Part shown: piece after piece, positions 43,579 through 53,321 of the stretch | Position numbering within the stretch: the first letter of the stretch is position 1 | Layout: each line of letters opens with the position of its first letter | Assembly (NCBI RefSeq): GCF_003427025.1 | Contig: NZ_QVAI01000004.1 | Span: forward strand, 124,001 to 188,000 | Reading direction: 5' to 3' | DNA: 64,000 nucleotides | Source: Jiangella endophytica | GTDB lineage: Bacteria > Actinomycetota > Actinomycetes > Jiangellales > Jiangellaceae | Translations under genes and position numbers: made by a program | Notes under the pieces: model-generated | Told to the model about the DNA's origin: nothing | The model's database searches: none | What the model saw: the letters and a program-made list of their open reading frames with translations, nothing else

Positions 43579-43927
43579 TCCATCGTCACTCGGTGGGACC
43601 GGCCGGCGTCGAGGTAGGAGATGTCGAAGCCGCGGATCGTGGCCGGCGCGTCGGTCGTGCGGCGGACGACGAGGATCAGCGCACGTACCTCCCCGGGCGC
43701 GATGTGGGCGCCGGTTCACGCAGGGCGACGTCGGTGAGGGTGATCTTCGCGGGGCCGGTGTTCGGGAGCCACTGCCCCACCGTGGCCAGGCCGTTCTCCG
43801 GCCACGGCATGCAGATGCCGGCGCCGCTCGCGGAGATCGGGCCGGCCCCGACGGTGCCGGCCGCACAGAGCGCGGCGACTGCGGTCGTCGCCGTCAGAGC
43901 GATCGTTCGAGCCCACCTGATCGGCAC
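43521..43927 (-). pseudogene. Paralogue A of the secreted hypothetical protein, one-base frameshift
   Basis: The N-terminal part (GTG 43927, GGGGGAGG 6 nt upstream) reads WARTIALTATTAVAALCAAG...QWLPNTGPAKITLTDVALREP and then hits a stop at 43676. The matching C-terminal part (EVRALILVVRRTTDAP...FDISYLDAGRSHRV, ending PGWNPT) is in another frame up to 43521 and aligns with paralogue B. One extra base at the GG/CC run near 43711 restores a 135-residue protein. Either a decayed duplicate or a homopolymer sequencing error. Confidence 0.7.
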
Positions 43928-43981
43928 CGCCGCCTCCCCCGGATGTGACCTCAGCGTAGCGGCGCGCTGCATTGTGGGGAA

Positions 43982-44317
43982 CTACTCGAACGGGATCGCT
44001 TCGATGCGGTCCATGTTCTGCTCGCCCCAGTCCCCCAGCGGTGCCAGCGCGGTGTTCAGCGACCGGCCGAACTCGGTGAGCGAGTACTCCACCTTGGGCG
44101 GGACCTGCTGGTACACCTCGCGGTGCACCAGGCCGGCGGTCTCGAGCTCGCGCAGCTGCAGGATCAGCATGCGCTCGCTGATGGTGCCGACCTCCCGGCG
44201 CAACTGGCCGAAGCGGAGCGGACCGTCCTGGAGGGTGAACAGGATGAGGCCCTTCCACTTGCCGCCCATGACGGCGATGGCGGCGTCGAGGCCGCAGGTG
44301 TACGTTCGCCCGGCCAT
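43982..44317 (-). CDS. HxlR family transcriptional regulator
   Basis: 111 residues from ATG 44317 (AGGAGG upstream; ATG 44332 overlaps that site). HxlR winged helix: TCGLDAAIAVMGGKWKGLILFTLQDGPLRFGQLRREVGTISERMLILQLRELETAGLVHREVY. The conserved N-terminal Cys is present. Divergent from an NAD(P)-dependent dehydrogenase gene, its likely target. Confidence 0.9.
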   Translation of the reverse strand: MAGRTYTCGLDAAIAVMGGKWKGLILFTLQDGPLRFGQLRREVGTISERMLILQLRELETAGLVHREVYQQVPPKVEYSLTEFGRSLNTALAPLGDWGEQNMDRIEAIPFE

Positions 44318-44335
44318 CTGACCTCCTGACATACA

Positions 44336-44366
44336 AGAATGTGGGTAGTGAACAGAATTGTAGGTA
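44336..44366. promoter_or_regulatory. Candidate HxlR operator (direct repeat)
   Basis: AGAATGTGGGTAG (44336-44348) and AGAATTGTAGGTA (44354-44366) repeat with an 18-bp offset in the divergent hxlR-dehydrogenase gap, which is markedly A+T-richer than its flanks. Arrays of this kind are bound by HxlR dimers. Binding is inferred. Confidence 0.4.
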
Positions 44367-44404
44367 CTTGCGGATCTGCAGGTGCAACCCGCAGCATCGA
44401 GGGC

Positions 44405-45283
44405 ATGACGCACCACGAACCCGCCGCGGTCACCGTCCTCGGCCTCGGCTCCATGGGCAGTGCCCTGGCACGCGCGTTCCTCGCCGCCGGGCACCCGACG
44501 ACGGTCTGGAACCGCACCCCGGACAAGGCCGCGCCGCTCGTGGCCGCCGGCGCGCGGCAGGCGGCCACCGCCGGCGACGCCGTCGCGGCGAGCCCGCTCG
44601 TCGTCGCGTGCCTGACCGGCTACGACGACACCCGGCGCGTCCTCGGCCCAGTGGCCGAGACGCTGGCCGGCCGCACGCTCGTCACCCTGAACAGCGGCAC
44701 GCCCGCCGCTGCCCGGGAGTTCGCGTCCTGGGCCGGTGAGCGCGGCGTCCGATTCCTCGACGGCGCCGTCAAGGACGTGCCGGACGCGGTCGGCCGGCCC
44801 GGCACGCTGCTCTACTACGCCGGCGACGCGGCGCTCTTCGCCGAGCACGTGGCCACCCTGCGCGTGCTCGGCGGCGACACCATCTTGCTCGGCGGCGAGC
44901 CGGACCTCGCGAAGTTCTACGAGTCCGCCGTCGGCGCCACCCTGCTCCCCACGCTCGTCGGCTTCTTCGCCGGCGCGGCGGCGGCCCGCACCCGCGGCAT
45001 CGCGGCCGCCGACCTGGTCCCTTACACGGTCCGCTGGCTGCAGATGATCGGGGAGATCCTGCCCGTGTTCGCCGCCGAGATCGACGCCCGCGACTACAGC
45101 GCCGGGGCGTCGTCCGTCGACCTGTTCCTCGCCGGCGCGGACTGGGACGTCGAGTTCGCCCGCGAGTCGAAGGTCGACGACGCGTGGCTGCGGCCGCTGC
45201 ACGACCTGGTGCGCAAGGCGGCCGGCGCCGGCCACGGCGACGACAGCATCGCCGCCCTCACCGAGGTGCTCGGGACGCCGTAG
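44405..45283 (+). CDS. NAD(P)-dependent oxidoreductase (6PGDH/beta-hydroxyacid dehydrogenase and imine-reductase-like)
   Basis: 292 residues. Rossmann motif VTVLGLGSMGSALARAFLAAGHPTTVWNRTPDKA; the Arg after WN indicates NADPH preference. Substrate segment LNSGTPAAAREFASWAGERGVRFLDGAVKDVP resembles imine reductases more than hydroxyisobutyrate dehydrogenase, because the catalytic lysine of the latter (GxxGxGxxxK) is replaced by DLAKFYESAVGATLL. Cytosolic; probably reduces an imine or ketone. Divergent from HxlR, thus likely inducible by a toxic carbonyl or related signal. Confidence 0.85.
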   Translation: MTHHEPAAVTVLGLGSMGSALARAFLAAGHPTTVWNRTPDKAAPLVAAGARQAATAGDAVAASPLVVACLTGYDDTRRVLGPVAETLAGRTLVTLNSGTPAAAREFASWAGERGVRFLDGAVKDVPDAVGRPGTLLYYAGDAALFAEHVATLRVLGGDTILLGGEPDLAKFYESAVGATLLPTLVGFFAGAAAARTRGIAAADLVPYTVRWLQMIGEILPVFAAEIDARDYSAGASSVDLFLAGADWDVEFARESKVDDAWLRPLHDLVRKAAGAGHGDDSIAALTEVLGTP

Positions 45284-45289
45284 GCGGGC

Positions 45290-45793
45290 TCAGCCGAGCA
45301 GGTGCGCGACGGCGTCGTCGGTGCGGCCGGCGCCGTAGACGCGCAGCAGCTCGGCGATCTCCGGGTGGGCGTCCGCGACCTGGTCCGCCGCGGCGAGGTA
45401 GTCGGGCGCCGACGCGACGCGGCGGAACAGGCTCTGGACCTGCTCGGCGGTCTCGCGCGCCGACGCGCGCCGGGTGGTCGCGCCGGTGAGCACCTCGCCC
45501 GGCGCGCCGGCCGCCTCGATGCGCGTGATGGCGTCGGCGACCGGCAACCTGCCGCCGGCGACCGCGTCGGTGACCTCGACCATGACCCGCAGCCGCTCGA
45601 CGGCCGACGGGTTGCCGATCTTGATGCGTTGCCCGCTGACCAGCTGTGACAGCATCGGCGCGGAGATGCCGAGCAACGCCGCAACCCTCCCCTGCGTCAG
45701 GCCCAGCGTCGCACGGCAACGGTCGACGACGACGCCCAGCGGCTCGCCGTAGATCTCGCGCTGCGCCGCGCGACTGGCGTCGACGTCCGCCAC
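45290..45793 (-). CDS. XRE-type helix-turn-helix DNA-binding protein
   Basis: 167 residues from GTG 45793 (GGGAGGG 5 nt upstream). HTH: RCRATLGLTQGRVAALLGISAPMLSQLVSGQRIKIGNPSAVERLRVM (about 25-70), followed by a helical region (about 75-167) without recognised domain. Probably a repressor; divergent from the vWA protein, with TTTGCA-AG-TGCAAA and a related GATTTGCAC in the gap as candidate operators. Confidence 0.82.
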   Translation of the reverse strand: MADVDASRAAQREIYGEPLGVVVDRCRATLGLTQGRVAALLGISAPMLSQLVSGQRIKIGNPSAVERLRVMVEVTDAVAGGRLPVADAITRIEAAGAPGEVLTGATTRRASARETAEQVQSLFRRVASAPDYLAAADQVADAHPEIAELLRVYGAGRTDDAVAHLLG

Positions 45794-45805
45794 GTGCCCT
45801 CCCAC

Positions 45806-45886
45806 GATTTGCACCCGTAAAGCTGCAACCATGTTGACACGCGCGGTGTTCGCGGTCCAGACTCGGATCGAGTTTGCAAGTGCAAA
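45806..45886. promoter_or_regulatory. Divergent promoter with TTTGCA/TGCAAA sites
   Basis: TTTGCA-AG-TGCAAA (45873-45886) is a near-perfect palindrome, and GATTTGCAC (45806-45814) repeats its half-site in opposite orientation 60 bp away. TTGACA (45834-45839) is a good -35 word for the vWA gene, with the palindrome just downstream of a weak -10 (CAGACT). A repressor bound at both half-site groups could loop the promoter. Confidence 0.45.
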
Positions 45887-45905
45887 TCCGCTTCCGGGAG
45901 TCGCC

Positions 45906-47831
45906 ATGATCCGTCTCGCCGCCGCCCTCACGGCCGCCGCCGCGGTCGTCGCGACCACGGTGGCGTTCCCCGCGCCGTCGTCGGCGATCGCGCCGGAGGA
46001 GCCGATCGATCCGGGCAGCCGGATGCTGCTGGTGCTCGACTCGTCCGGGTCCATGGCCGAGGCCACGCCGGACGGCGGCACCCGCATCGACGCGGCGAAG
46101 GACGCGTTGCGGCAGGTCATCGCGGGGCTGCCGGACGATCAGGAGGTCGGGCTGCGCGTCTACGGCGCCGAGGTGTTCTCGCAGAACGATCCCGGCGCGT
46201 GCACCGATTCCCAGCTCATCGCCACACCCGGCACCGGCAACCGCGACGCGCTCACCGCGGCCCTGGACGACTACGAACCGTACGGCGAAACTCCGATCGG
46301 TTACGCGTTGCAGGAGGCCGGGAAGGACCTGGGCACCGAGGGCCCACGCACCATCGTCCTCGTCTCCGACGGCGAACCCACCTGCGCGCCGGACCCGTGC
46401 GAGGTCGCGACCCAGCTGGCCGGCGGCGGTGTCGACGTGCGCATCGACGTCGTCGGACTCGACGTCGACACCGCGGCCCGCGACAAGCTGCGCTGCATCG
46501 CCGAGAACGGCCACGGCACTTATTACGACGCCAAGGACGCCGACGACCTCGTCCGGTCCCTCGACACCTCCACCACCCGTGCGTCGCGTCCGTTCGACCT
46601 CACCGGCACGCCCATCGAGGGCGCCGCCTCGCCGGCGGACGCGCCGGTCGTCACCGCCGGTCAGTACCTCGACACCGTCCCCCTCAACGACGGCCTCTGG
46701 TATCGCGTCGAACGCACCGCACCCGGCAGCACGATCCACGTCGGCATCGCGCACTACTCCGCCGACATCGGCAACATGGGCAACTGGATGTCGGTCTACC
46801 TCTACGCCGACCCTGACGGCATGGAGTGCGGCGGCCGCAGCTCGTTCCCGATGGGCAACCTCGGGTACACGGCGGCGATGACCTGGAGCGAACTCCCCGA
46901 CGACGCGTGCAACACCGCCGACGTCATCTACGTGCACGTCGACGAGGTCCAGAACATCAGGGCCGACCTCGCCGGGCAGCCGGTCGAGGTGGTCGTGTAC
47001 GAGGAGCCGCCGCTGGCCGACCCGTCCGGCCGCGACCTCGTGGCCGCTCCCGGCCCGCCGACCTGGGAGACCCTGGTACCGGGCGACCCGGCGACCGACG
47101 TGGTGCCCGGCACGTCCACGTCCAACGCCCCGGTGGTCTCCGACGGCACCTACGCCTTCGACATCAACCCGGGTGAGACGCAGGTGCTCGCGATCCCGCT
47201 CGACTGGGGCCAGAACCTGCAGGCGCAGTTCGACGGCGTCGTGCCCGAGGTGACCAGCATCGACGTCGGTCCCACCGTCCAGATCTCCGGACCGGTCCGC
47301 GACGTGGGGACGGTCGACTTCTACGGCGACCAACCAGCCGACTGGACCGGCAACACCTGGGGCATGATCGCCGTCGGCTCGCCGTACCGCACGGGAGCCC
47401 AGACCCTCACCGTCGGCTACCTCAACCGGCTCGAGTTCAGCGACGGCACCAGCATGCCCGGGCTGCGCTACGTCCAGGTGTCCTACGGCGAGATGGGCGA
47501 CCCGCTCCCCTACACGTTGACGCTGCGGACGAACGGCACCGCCGGCGAGGGCGCCGCCGAGTACGCCGACATCGATGGCCTCACTCCCCCGGTGGCCGAC
47601 TCGACGCTGGTGTCCGGTGGCGACGAGGGCGACTCCGCTGAGGAGCAGCCGGCCGATGACGCGACACCGGGCGACGAGGCGACCGAGGACCAGGCGCTGA
47701 CCAGCGACGACGACAGCGGTGGCGGGTCGGAGCCGCCGTGGACGCCGATCGGGCTCGGGGTCGCCGGGGTGCTGGCGCTGGCCGGGGCGGGCTGGCTGGT
47801 CCGCCGGAACCGGGCTACGTCAACGCCGTGA
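45906..47831 (+). CDS. Secreted von Willebrand factor A domain protein with C-terminal membrane anchor
   Basis: 641 residues. Signal peptide (about 1-27), vWA domain at about 35-225 with the MIDAS motif DSSGSM and later TPIGYAL and VSDGEPTC, then a large beta-rich region (about 235-575), an acidic Asp/Glu/Ala linker (about 590-615) and a single C-terminal helix GLGVAGVLALAGAGWLV ending in RRNR. No LPXTG motif, so it is a membrane-anchored surface protein binding a ligand through a divalent metal. Start ATG 45906 with GGGAG. Tail-to-tail overlap of 17 nt with the kinase gene. Confidence 0.9.
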   Translation: MIRLAAALTAAAAVVATTVAFPAPSSAIAPEEPIDPGSRMLLVLDSSGSMAEATPDGGTRIDAAKDALRQVIAGLPDDQEVGLRVYGAEVFSQNDPGACTDSQLIATPGTGNRDALTAALDDYEPYGETPIGYALQEAGKDLGTEGPRTIVLVSDGEPTCAPDPCEVATQLAGGGVDVRIDVVGLDVDTAARDKLRCIAENGHGTYYDAKDADDLVRSLDTSTTRASRPFDLTGTPIEGAASPADAPVVTAGQYLDTVPLNDGLWYRVERTAPGSTIHVGIAHYSADIGNMGNWMSVYLYADPDGMECGGRSSFPMGNLGYTAAMTWSELPDDACNTADVIYVHVDEVQNIRADLAGQPVEVVVYEEPPLADPSGRDLVAAPGPPTWETLVPGDPATDVVPGTSTSNAPVVSDGTYAFDINPGETQVLAIPLDWGQNLQAQFDGVVPEVTSIDVGPTVQISGPVRDVGTVDFYGDQPADWTGNTWGMIAVGSPYRTGAQTLTVGYLNRLEFSDGTSMPGLRYVQVSYGEMGDPLPYTLTLRTNGTAGEGAAEYADIDGLTPPVADSTLVSGGDEGDSAEEQPADDATPGDEATEDQALTSDDDSGGGSEPPWTPIGLGVAGVLALAGAGWLVRRNRATSTP

Positions 47832-49008
47832 CGACGGCCGCCACCAGCAGGCCGACGCCGATCACGGCGAGGACCATCGCTGACCGCGGCACCCTCCTCG
47901 ACGCCGGCCGCTCCGGCGCGGCGGGTTCGGCCGCCTGAGCGCCGAGCGCGGCCGGCCGGGCCGAGGGCGTCGTGGTGCCGGTCGACGAGGTTCCGGCGGT
48001 GACGGCTGACGGTTGAGCCGCCTCGGCGCCGTTCACCGTGGGCCGGGCCTGCGGTGCGGCGGGTCCGGTGGCCGCAGGTCCAGCCGTCGCCGGCTGCGCG
48101 ATCGGTGCGGAGTCGGCGACCGTCGCCGGCGGGGCGGCCGGCACCGGTCCCCCGGGACCCCAGCCGGCCGGCCACGGCGGCAGCTGGTCGAAGACCTCGA
48201 CCGGCTCGGCGTCGAGGGCGGGCGGTGGCACCGGCACGGCCATCAGTGCGGCTCGGGCCTCGTCGGCCGAGGCGAAGCGGTCGTCGGGATCCGCGGCCAC
48301 GAGGCGCCCGATCACCCCGGCCAGCGGCCCGGCCGGCACCGACTCCGGCACCGACTCCGCCAGCGACTCCGACGGCGAGCCAGACCGCCCCGGGCGCCGG
48401 CCGGTGAGCAGCTCGATCAGCACGACCCCGGCGGCGTAGAGGTCGTGCCGCGGATCGGGATCGGCGCCACGGCGGGCCTCCGGCGCCGAGTAGCCGGGCG
48501 TGTGCACGACCTCGGTGTGCCGCGTCAGCCGCGGCTCGTCGACCCCGGCGGCGATGCCGAAGTCCGACAGCCGCAGCACCGGCCGGCCCGTCCCGGTCGC
48601 CTCGAGCAGCAGGTTCGACGGCTTCACGTCGCGGTGGACGATGCCCGCCGCGTGCACGGCGGCCAGCGCGTCGAGCAGCTGGCCACCCAGCGTCGCGGCC
48701 CACCACTCCCCCAGGACGCCGTGGTCGGCGAGGAGGACGGCGACCGATCCACCGGCGACGATCGGCATGGCGAACAGGACGCGGCCGTCGTCGGCCCACC
48801 AGCCGGCCGGGGTGAGGACGTGCGGGTGGTCGACTCGGGTCGAGGACTCGCGGACGAACCGCAGCAGTGCCGCTCCGTCGGACTGACGCTGCAGCTTGGC
48901 CGCACGGAACACGCGTTCGCGCAGGTCCCAGACCCGCCAGACGTCGCCCATGCCGCCGCGGCCGAGTACGTCGACCAGCTCGTAGCGGCCCGCGAACACC
49001 TCACCCAC
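47815..49008 (-). CDS. Membrane serine/threonine protein kinase (Hanks type)
   Basis: 397 residues from GTG 49008. Kinase domain 9-270: glycine loop LGRGGMGDVW, Lys38 (FRAAKLQ), catalytic HRDVKPSN with Asp127, and DFG with Asp149; activation loop Thr in EVVHTPGYSAPEA. A 95-residue Ala/Pro/Thr-rich linker follows, then one C-terminal helix MVLAVIGVGLLVAAVVTAL with almost nothing outside, so there is no PASTA or other sensor domain. ATP-dependent phosphorylation of unknown proteins at the inner membrane face. The neighbouring vWA protein is convergent. Confidence 0.93.
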   Translation of the reverse strand: MGEVFAGRYELVDVLGRGGMGDVWRVWDLRERVFRAAKLQRQSDGAALLRFVRESSTRVDHPHVLTPAGWWADDGRVLFAMPIVAGGSVAVLLADHGVLGEWWAATLGGQLLDALAAVHAAGIVHRDVKPSNLLLEATGTGRPVLRLSDFGIAAGVDEPRLTRHTEVVHTPGYSAPEARRGADPDPRHDLYAAGVVLIELLTGRRPGRSGSPSESLAESVPESVPAGPLAGVIGRLVAADPDDRFASADEARAALMAVPVPPPALDAEPVEVFDQLPPWPAGWGPGGPVPAAPPATVADSAPIAQPATAGPAATGPAAPQARPTVNGAEAAQPSAVTAGTSSTGTTTPSARPAALGAQAAEPAAPERPASRRVPRSAMVLAVIGVGLLVAAVVTALT

Positions 49009-49029
49009 GGATCAGACCCTAGCGAGGGC

Positions 49030-50472
49030 TCAGCTCTGCTGCTCCTCGTCGCGGCCGTCGGACCAGAGCGTGTGGAACACGCCGTCGCGGTCGACGCGGT
49101 GGTAGGTGTGGGCGCCGAAGAAGTCGCGCTGGCCCTGGGTGAGCGCGGCCGGCAGCCGCGGCGCCCGCAGCGCGTCGTAGTAGGCCAGCGCGGTCGCGAA
49201 GCCGGGCGCCGGGATGCCGAGTCGTGTCGCCGTGGCCACGACGGTCCGCCACGCGTCCTGCGCGGCGCCCAGCTCGGCCGCGAAGCCCTCGTCGGCCAGC
49301 AGGCTGGGCAGCGCCGGGTCCTTCGCGTACGCCGCGGTGATGCGGTCGAGGAACGCCGCCCGGATGATGCAGCCGCCGCGCCAGATGCCGGCGATGGCGC
49401 CGAGGTCCAGCGTCCAGTCGTACTCGGCGCCGGCCGCCTGCAGCTGGTGGAAGCCCTGCGTGTACGAGACCAGCTTCGACGCGTACAGCGCCTGCTCGAC
49501 CTGCTCGGCGAACCGCTCCGCCTCGTCGGCGGGCAGCGGCGACGGAGTCGGGCCGGCCAGCCCGCGGCCGACGGCGCGGAGGTCGCCGTGGCCGGACAGC
49601 GAGCGGGCGAACACCGCCTCGGCGATGCCGCTGACCGGCACGCCGAGGTCGAGCGCGATCTGCACCGTCCAGCGGCCGGTGCCCTTCTGCTCGGCCTGGT
49701 CGAGGACGACGTCGACGAACGGCTTCCCCGTGGCGGCGTCGACGTGGGCGAGGACCACGGCGGTGATCTCGATCAGGTAGGAGTCGAGCCGGCCGGCGTT
49801 CCAGCCGCGGAACACCTCGGCGATGCGGGCCGGCTCGTAGCCGGCGGCGTGGCGGAGCAGGTCGTACGCCTCGGCGATGAGCTGCATGTCGGCGTACTCG
49901 ATGCCGTTGTGCACCATCTTGACGAAATGCCCGGCGCCGTCGGCGCCGATGTGCGCGCAGCACGGCGAGCCGTCGGGGGCCTTCGCGGCGATGGCCTCGA
50001 GCATCGGGCCGAGCGACGCGTACGACTCGGCCGAGCCGCCCGGCATGATGCTGGGGCCGTTCAGCGCGCCCTCCTCGCCGCCGGAGACGCCGGTGCCGAC
50101 GAAGTGCAGCCCGCGTTCGCGCAGCGCCGCCTCGCGCCGCCGGGTGTCGGCGAAGTGGGCGTTGCCGCCGTCGATGATCATGTCGCCGGGCTCGAGCAGC
50201 GGCGCGAACTCGGCGATGACGGCGTCGGTCGCGGCGCCCGCCTTCACCATGATGACCAGCCGGCGCGGGCGCTCGAGCGCGGCCACGAACTCCTCTGCGG
50301 TCTCGGCCGGGACGAACGTGCCCTCGTCGCCGAACTGCTCGACGAGCTCGCGGGTCCGGCTCGCGGTGCGGTTGTGCAGCGCGACGGCGTACCCGTGGCG
50401 GGCGAAGTTGCGGGCGAGGTTGCGGCCCATGACCGCGAGCCCGGTGACGCCGATCTGTGCCGTTCCAGCCAT
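49030..50472 (-). CDS. gndA: 6-phosphogluconate dehydrogenase (NADP-dependent, decarboxylating)
   Basis: 480 residues from ATG 50472; a longer ORF (50523) adds residues not seen in the family. Oxidises and decarboxylates 6-phosphogluconate to ribulose-5-phosphate in the pentose phosphate pathway, producing NADPH. NADP motif GVTGLAVMGRNLARNFARHG with HNRT, substrate motif VGTGVSGGEEGALNGPSIMPGG, catalytic Lys in HFVKMVHNGIEYADMQLI, and C-terminal THTYHRVD. Length matches the long dimeric type. No zwf or other pathway gene is adjacent. Confidence 0.95.
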   Translation of the reverse strand: MAGTAQIGVTGLAVMGRNLARNFARHGYAVALHNRTASRTRELVEQFGDEGTFVPAETAEEFVAALERPRRLVIMVKAGAATDAVIAEFAPLLEPGDMIIDGGNAHFADTRRREAALRERGLHFVGTGVSGGEEGALNGPSIMPGGSAESYASLGPMLEAIAAKAPDGSPCCAHIGADGAGHFVKMVHNGIEYADMQLIAEAYDLLRHAAGYEPARIAEVFRGWNAGRLDSYLIEITAVVLAHVDAATGKPFVDVVLDQAEQKGTGRWTVQIALDLGVPVSGIAEAVFARSLSGHGDLRAVGRGLAGPTPSPLPADEAERFAEQVEQALYASKLVSYTQGFHQLQAAGAEYDWTLDLGAIAGIWRGGCIIRAAFLDRITAAYAKDPALPSLLADEGFAAELGAAQDAWRTVVATATRLGIPAPGFATALAYYDALRAPRLPAALTQGQRDFFGAHTYHRVDRDGVFHTLWSDGRDEEQQS

Positions 50473-50553
50473 CAGTGCCTGCTCCTGTCCCGCCTGCCCG
50501 AATCCGACGGCGGCCGCCGTCATGACCCAGTATGCCGAGCACCGCCCTGCCGG

Positions 50554-51801
50554 TCAGAACGCGACCGGATCGCGGATCAGCGGGCAGGTCATGCAGTGGC
50601 CGCCGCCGCGGCCGCGACCCAGCTCGGCGCCGACGACGGTGAGCACCTCGATGCCGGCCTCCTCCAGCGCCGCGTTGGTCTGGGTGTTGCGGTCGTAGGT
50701 GAACACGACGCCCGGCTCGACGGCGACGGCGTTGTTGCCGCTGTCCCATTGCTGACGTTCCGACGCGTAGACGTCGCCGCCGGTCTCGACGACGCGCAGC
50801 CGGTCCAGGCCGAGCGCCGCGGCGACGACGTCGACCAGCCGGGCGTCGCCCTCGTCGGTGACGTGGACGCCCGGCGGGCGGTCGTCGGGGCGCAGCGTGA
50901 ACACGTGCACGGAGTCGACGATGCGCGGGAAGACGGTGACGACGTCGCGGTCGGCGAAGGTGAAGACGGTGTCCAGGTGCATCGCGGCGCGCAGTTTCGG
51001 CATGCCGGCGACGACGACCCGCTCAGCGGCGCCCTTGGCGAACAGGGCGGCCGCGACCTGGCTGATGGCGTGCCGGGAGGTGCGCTCGCTCATGCCCATG
51101 AGGACGGTCCCGTTGCCGATGGGCATGATGTCGCCGCCCTCGAACGTCGCCCGGCCCCAGCTGAGCTCCGGGTCGCCCCACCACACCGTCGAGCCGGCGT
51201 AGTCGGGGTGGAACGTGTAGATCGCCTTGTAGAGCAGTGTCTCGTCGTGGCGGGCCGGCCAGTACAGCGGGTTCATGGTCAGCCCGCCGTACAGCCAGCA
51301 GGTGGTGTCGCGGGTGTAGATCGTGTTCGGCAGCGGCGGCATCAGGTAGTCGCGGGCGCCGACGGACTCGCGCGCGAGCGCCCCGTACCCGGACGCCTGG
51401 CCGTCCGGCAGGTCCCCGGTCGCCAGCCCGCCGATCAGGAACTCCGCCAGCGCCGACGGCTCCAGCGACTCGAGGAAGGCGCGGGTGGGCTCGACGAAAC
51501 CGAGTCCGACCTGGTCGGGCGTCACCTTGCGGTCCAGCAGCCACATGCGGGCGTCGGCGAGCGCCATCGTCTGCGCCAGCAGCTCGTGCAGCTCGACCAC
51601 CTCGACGCCGCGGCCGCGCAGCTGGTCGACGAAGTCCTGGTGGTCGCGCTGCGCCGACTCCACCCACATGACGTCGTCGAACAGCAGGTCGTCGGCGTTG
51701 GTCGGGGTGAGCCTGCGGTGCGCGAGGCCGGGTCGGCAGACCAGCACCTTGCGCAGCCGTCCCACCTCGGAGTGGACGCCGTGGACTGTGCCGTCGGTCA
51801 T
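50554..51801 (-). CDS. arcA: Arginine deiminase
   Basis: 415 residues. Converts arginine to citrulline and ammonia. Active-site elements: the [12 protein letters not shown] glutamate/aspartate region, HLDTVFTF histidine, and nucleophile Cys403 in [11 protein letters not shown]-terminal [15 protein letters not shown] is diagnostic. Its neighbour upstream is an antiporter-type permease, forming an arcDA pair; no arcB (ornithine carbamoyltransferase) or arcC (carbamate kinase) is in view, so ATP production from arginine would need genes elsewhere. Possible uses are acid protection or nitrogen release. Confidence 0.95.
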   Translation of the reverse strand: MTDGTVHGVHSEVGRLRKVLVCRPGLAHRRLTPTNADDLLFDDVMWVESAQRDHQDFVDQLRGRGVEVVELHELLAQTMALADARMWLLDRKVTPDQVGLGFVEPTRAFLESLEPSALAEFLIGGLATGDLPDGQASGYGALARESVGARDYLMPPLPNTIYTRDTTCWLYGGLTMNPLYWPARHDETLLYKAIYTFHPDYAGSTVWWGDPELSWGRATFEGGDIMPIGNGTVLMGMSERTSRHAISQVAAALFAKGAAERVVVAGMPKLRAAMHLDTVFTFADRDVVTVFPRIVDSVHVFTLRPDDRPPGVHVTDEGDARLVDVVAAALGLDRLRVVETGGDVYASERQQWDSGNNAVAVEPGVVFTYDRNTQTNAALEEAGIEVLTVVGAELGRGRGGGHCMTCPLIRDPVAF

Positions 51802-51829
51802 GTCGGCTCCTTTCGCTTCGCGGACGGGG

Positions 51830-53263
51830 TCAGAGACTGATCCACCCCTGGACCAGCGCGACGACGCCGACCGCCGCGCCGACGAGCGAGACCACCAGGA
51901 TCACCAGCTCGCCCGGCGAGAACGGTTTGCGCCCCTGCTCACGGCGGGCCAGCACGAACAGCACGCTGGCGGGGGCGTAGACGATGAACGAGACGAGCAG
52001 GTACTTCGGCCCGGCGGCGTACAGCAGGAAGGCCGTGTACAGCGTCGCGATCGCGCCGATGACGAGTTCGCGGGCCGGTCCGCGCGGCCAGGCGGTGTCG
52101 CGGCCGGACGCCAGCTTGACGGCGTAGGCGGCGGCGAGCAGGAACGGGATCAGCGTCAGGGCGCTGGTGAGGTTCAGCGCGAAGTTGAACGCGTCCTCGG
52201 AGAACGCCGTCACGATCAGCACCACCTGGACCAGCACGGTGGTCATCAGCAGCGCCGGCCCAGGCACGTCGGCGCCGGTCTTGCGGCCCAGGAACCGCGG
52301 CATGTCGTCGTCGGCGGCGGCGACGAACAGCACCTCGGCCGCCATCAGCGTCCACGCGAGGTACGCCCCCAGGACGGAGATGATCAGGCCGATGCTGACG
52401 AAGACCTCGCCCCAGTCCCCCACCGCCGCCTCGAGCACGCCGGCCATCGACGGCTGGCGCAGCTCGGCCAGCTCGTCGGCGGGCAGGATGCCGTACGACA
52501 CGATCGTCACCGACGCGAAGATGCTCAGCACCATCGCGAAGCCGAGCAGCGTCGCCCGGCCGATGTCTTCGCGCCGGCGCGCGTGCCGCGAGTAGACGCT
52601 GGCCCCCTCGACGCCGAGGAACACGAACACCGTTGCCAGCATCGTCCCCCTGACCTGGTCGAACAGCGAGCCGAGGTCCTGGCCGCCGCTCCAGTTGTCG
52701 GCGAACACCTGGGGGTCCAGGTAGAAGACGGCCAGGATGACGAAGACGATGATCGGGATGACCTTCGCCACGGTGACGATGCGGTTGATCGCCGTGGCCT
52801 CCTGCACGCCGCGGCGGATCAGCAGGTAGAAGACCCACAGGCCGACGCTGCTGAGGACGATGGCCAGCGCGGTGTCGCCGTCGCCCAGCGCCGGGGCGAT
52901 GGCCCCGATCGTCGACATGATCAGCACCCAGTACGTCACGTTGCCGACGCACGCGCTGGCCCAGTAGCCGAACGCGGAGAAGAAGCCGAGGTACTCGCCG
53001 AAGCCGGCTTTCGCGTACGCGTACACGCCGGCGTCGAGGTCGGGGCGCCGCACGGCCAGCGTCTGGAAGACGAACGCCAGCATGAGCATGCCGCTGCCGG
53101 CGATGATCCAGGCGACCAACGCTCCGGCCACCCCGGTCTCGCTGCCGAAGCGCTGTGGCAACGAGAAGACGCCGGCGCCCACCATCGAGCCGACCACCAT
53201 GGCCGTGAGGGTCGCCAGCGTCACTTTGTGTGCGGTCGTCCGGGCCACCGAGGTGTCGGCCAT
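51830..53263 (-). CDS. arcD: Basic amino-acid/polyamine antiporter (ArcD-like, APC superfamily)
   Basis: 477 residues, 12 or 13 membrane segments. [21 protein letters not shown] is the APC TM1 substrate-binding motif; [27 protein letters not shown] is the conserved TM6-loop region of the arginine/ornithine antiporter group. Expected to import arginine in exchange for ornithine or citrulline. Directly upstream of arcA (28-nt gap), so transcribed together. Possible operators lie just upstream, where a palindrome ATCACC-TCA-GGTGAT is seen. Confidence 0.87.
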   Translation of the reverse strand: MADTSVARTTAHKVTLATLTAMVVGSMVGAGVFSLPQRFGSETGVAGALVAWIIAGSGMLMLAFVFQTLAVRRPDLDAGVYAYAKAGFGEYLGFFSAFGYWASACVGNVTYWVLIMSTIGAIAPALGDGDTALAIVLSSVGLWVFYLLIRRGVQEATAINRIVTVAKVIPIIVFVILAVFYLDPQVFADNWSGGQDLGSLFDQVRGTMLATVFVFLGVEGASVYSRHARRREDIGRATLLGFAMVLSIFASVTIVSYGILPADELAELRQPSMAGVLEAAVGDWGEVFVSIGLIISVLGAYLAWTLMAAEVLFVAAADDDMPRFLGRKTGADVPGPALLMTTVLVQVVLIVTAFSEDAFNFALNLTSALTLIPFLLAAAYAVKLASGRDTAWPRGPARELVIGAIATLYTAFLLYAAGPKYLLVSFIVYAPASVLFVLARREQGRKPFSPGELVILVVSLVGAAVGVVALVQGWISL

Positions 53264-53321
53264 ATCACCCTCCGCGGAAGGTCCCGCTCTAGCGTCCCGC
53301 TCACGCTAACGCAAACTGATC

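Noticed and set aside
48013-51840. 1,275-codon plus-strand ORF
   Set aside because: It is the complement frame of the kinase, gndA and arcA genes, all of which have diagnostic active-site motifs on the minus strand; no domains are seen in the plus-strand translation.
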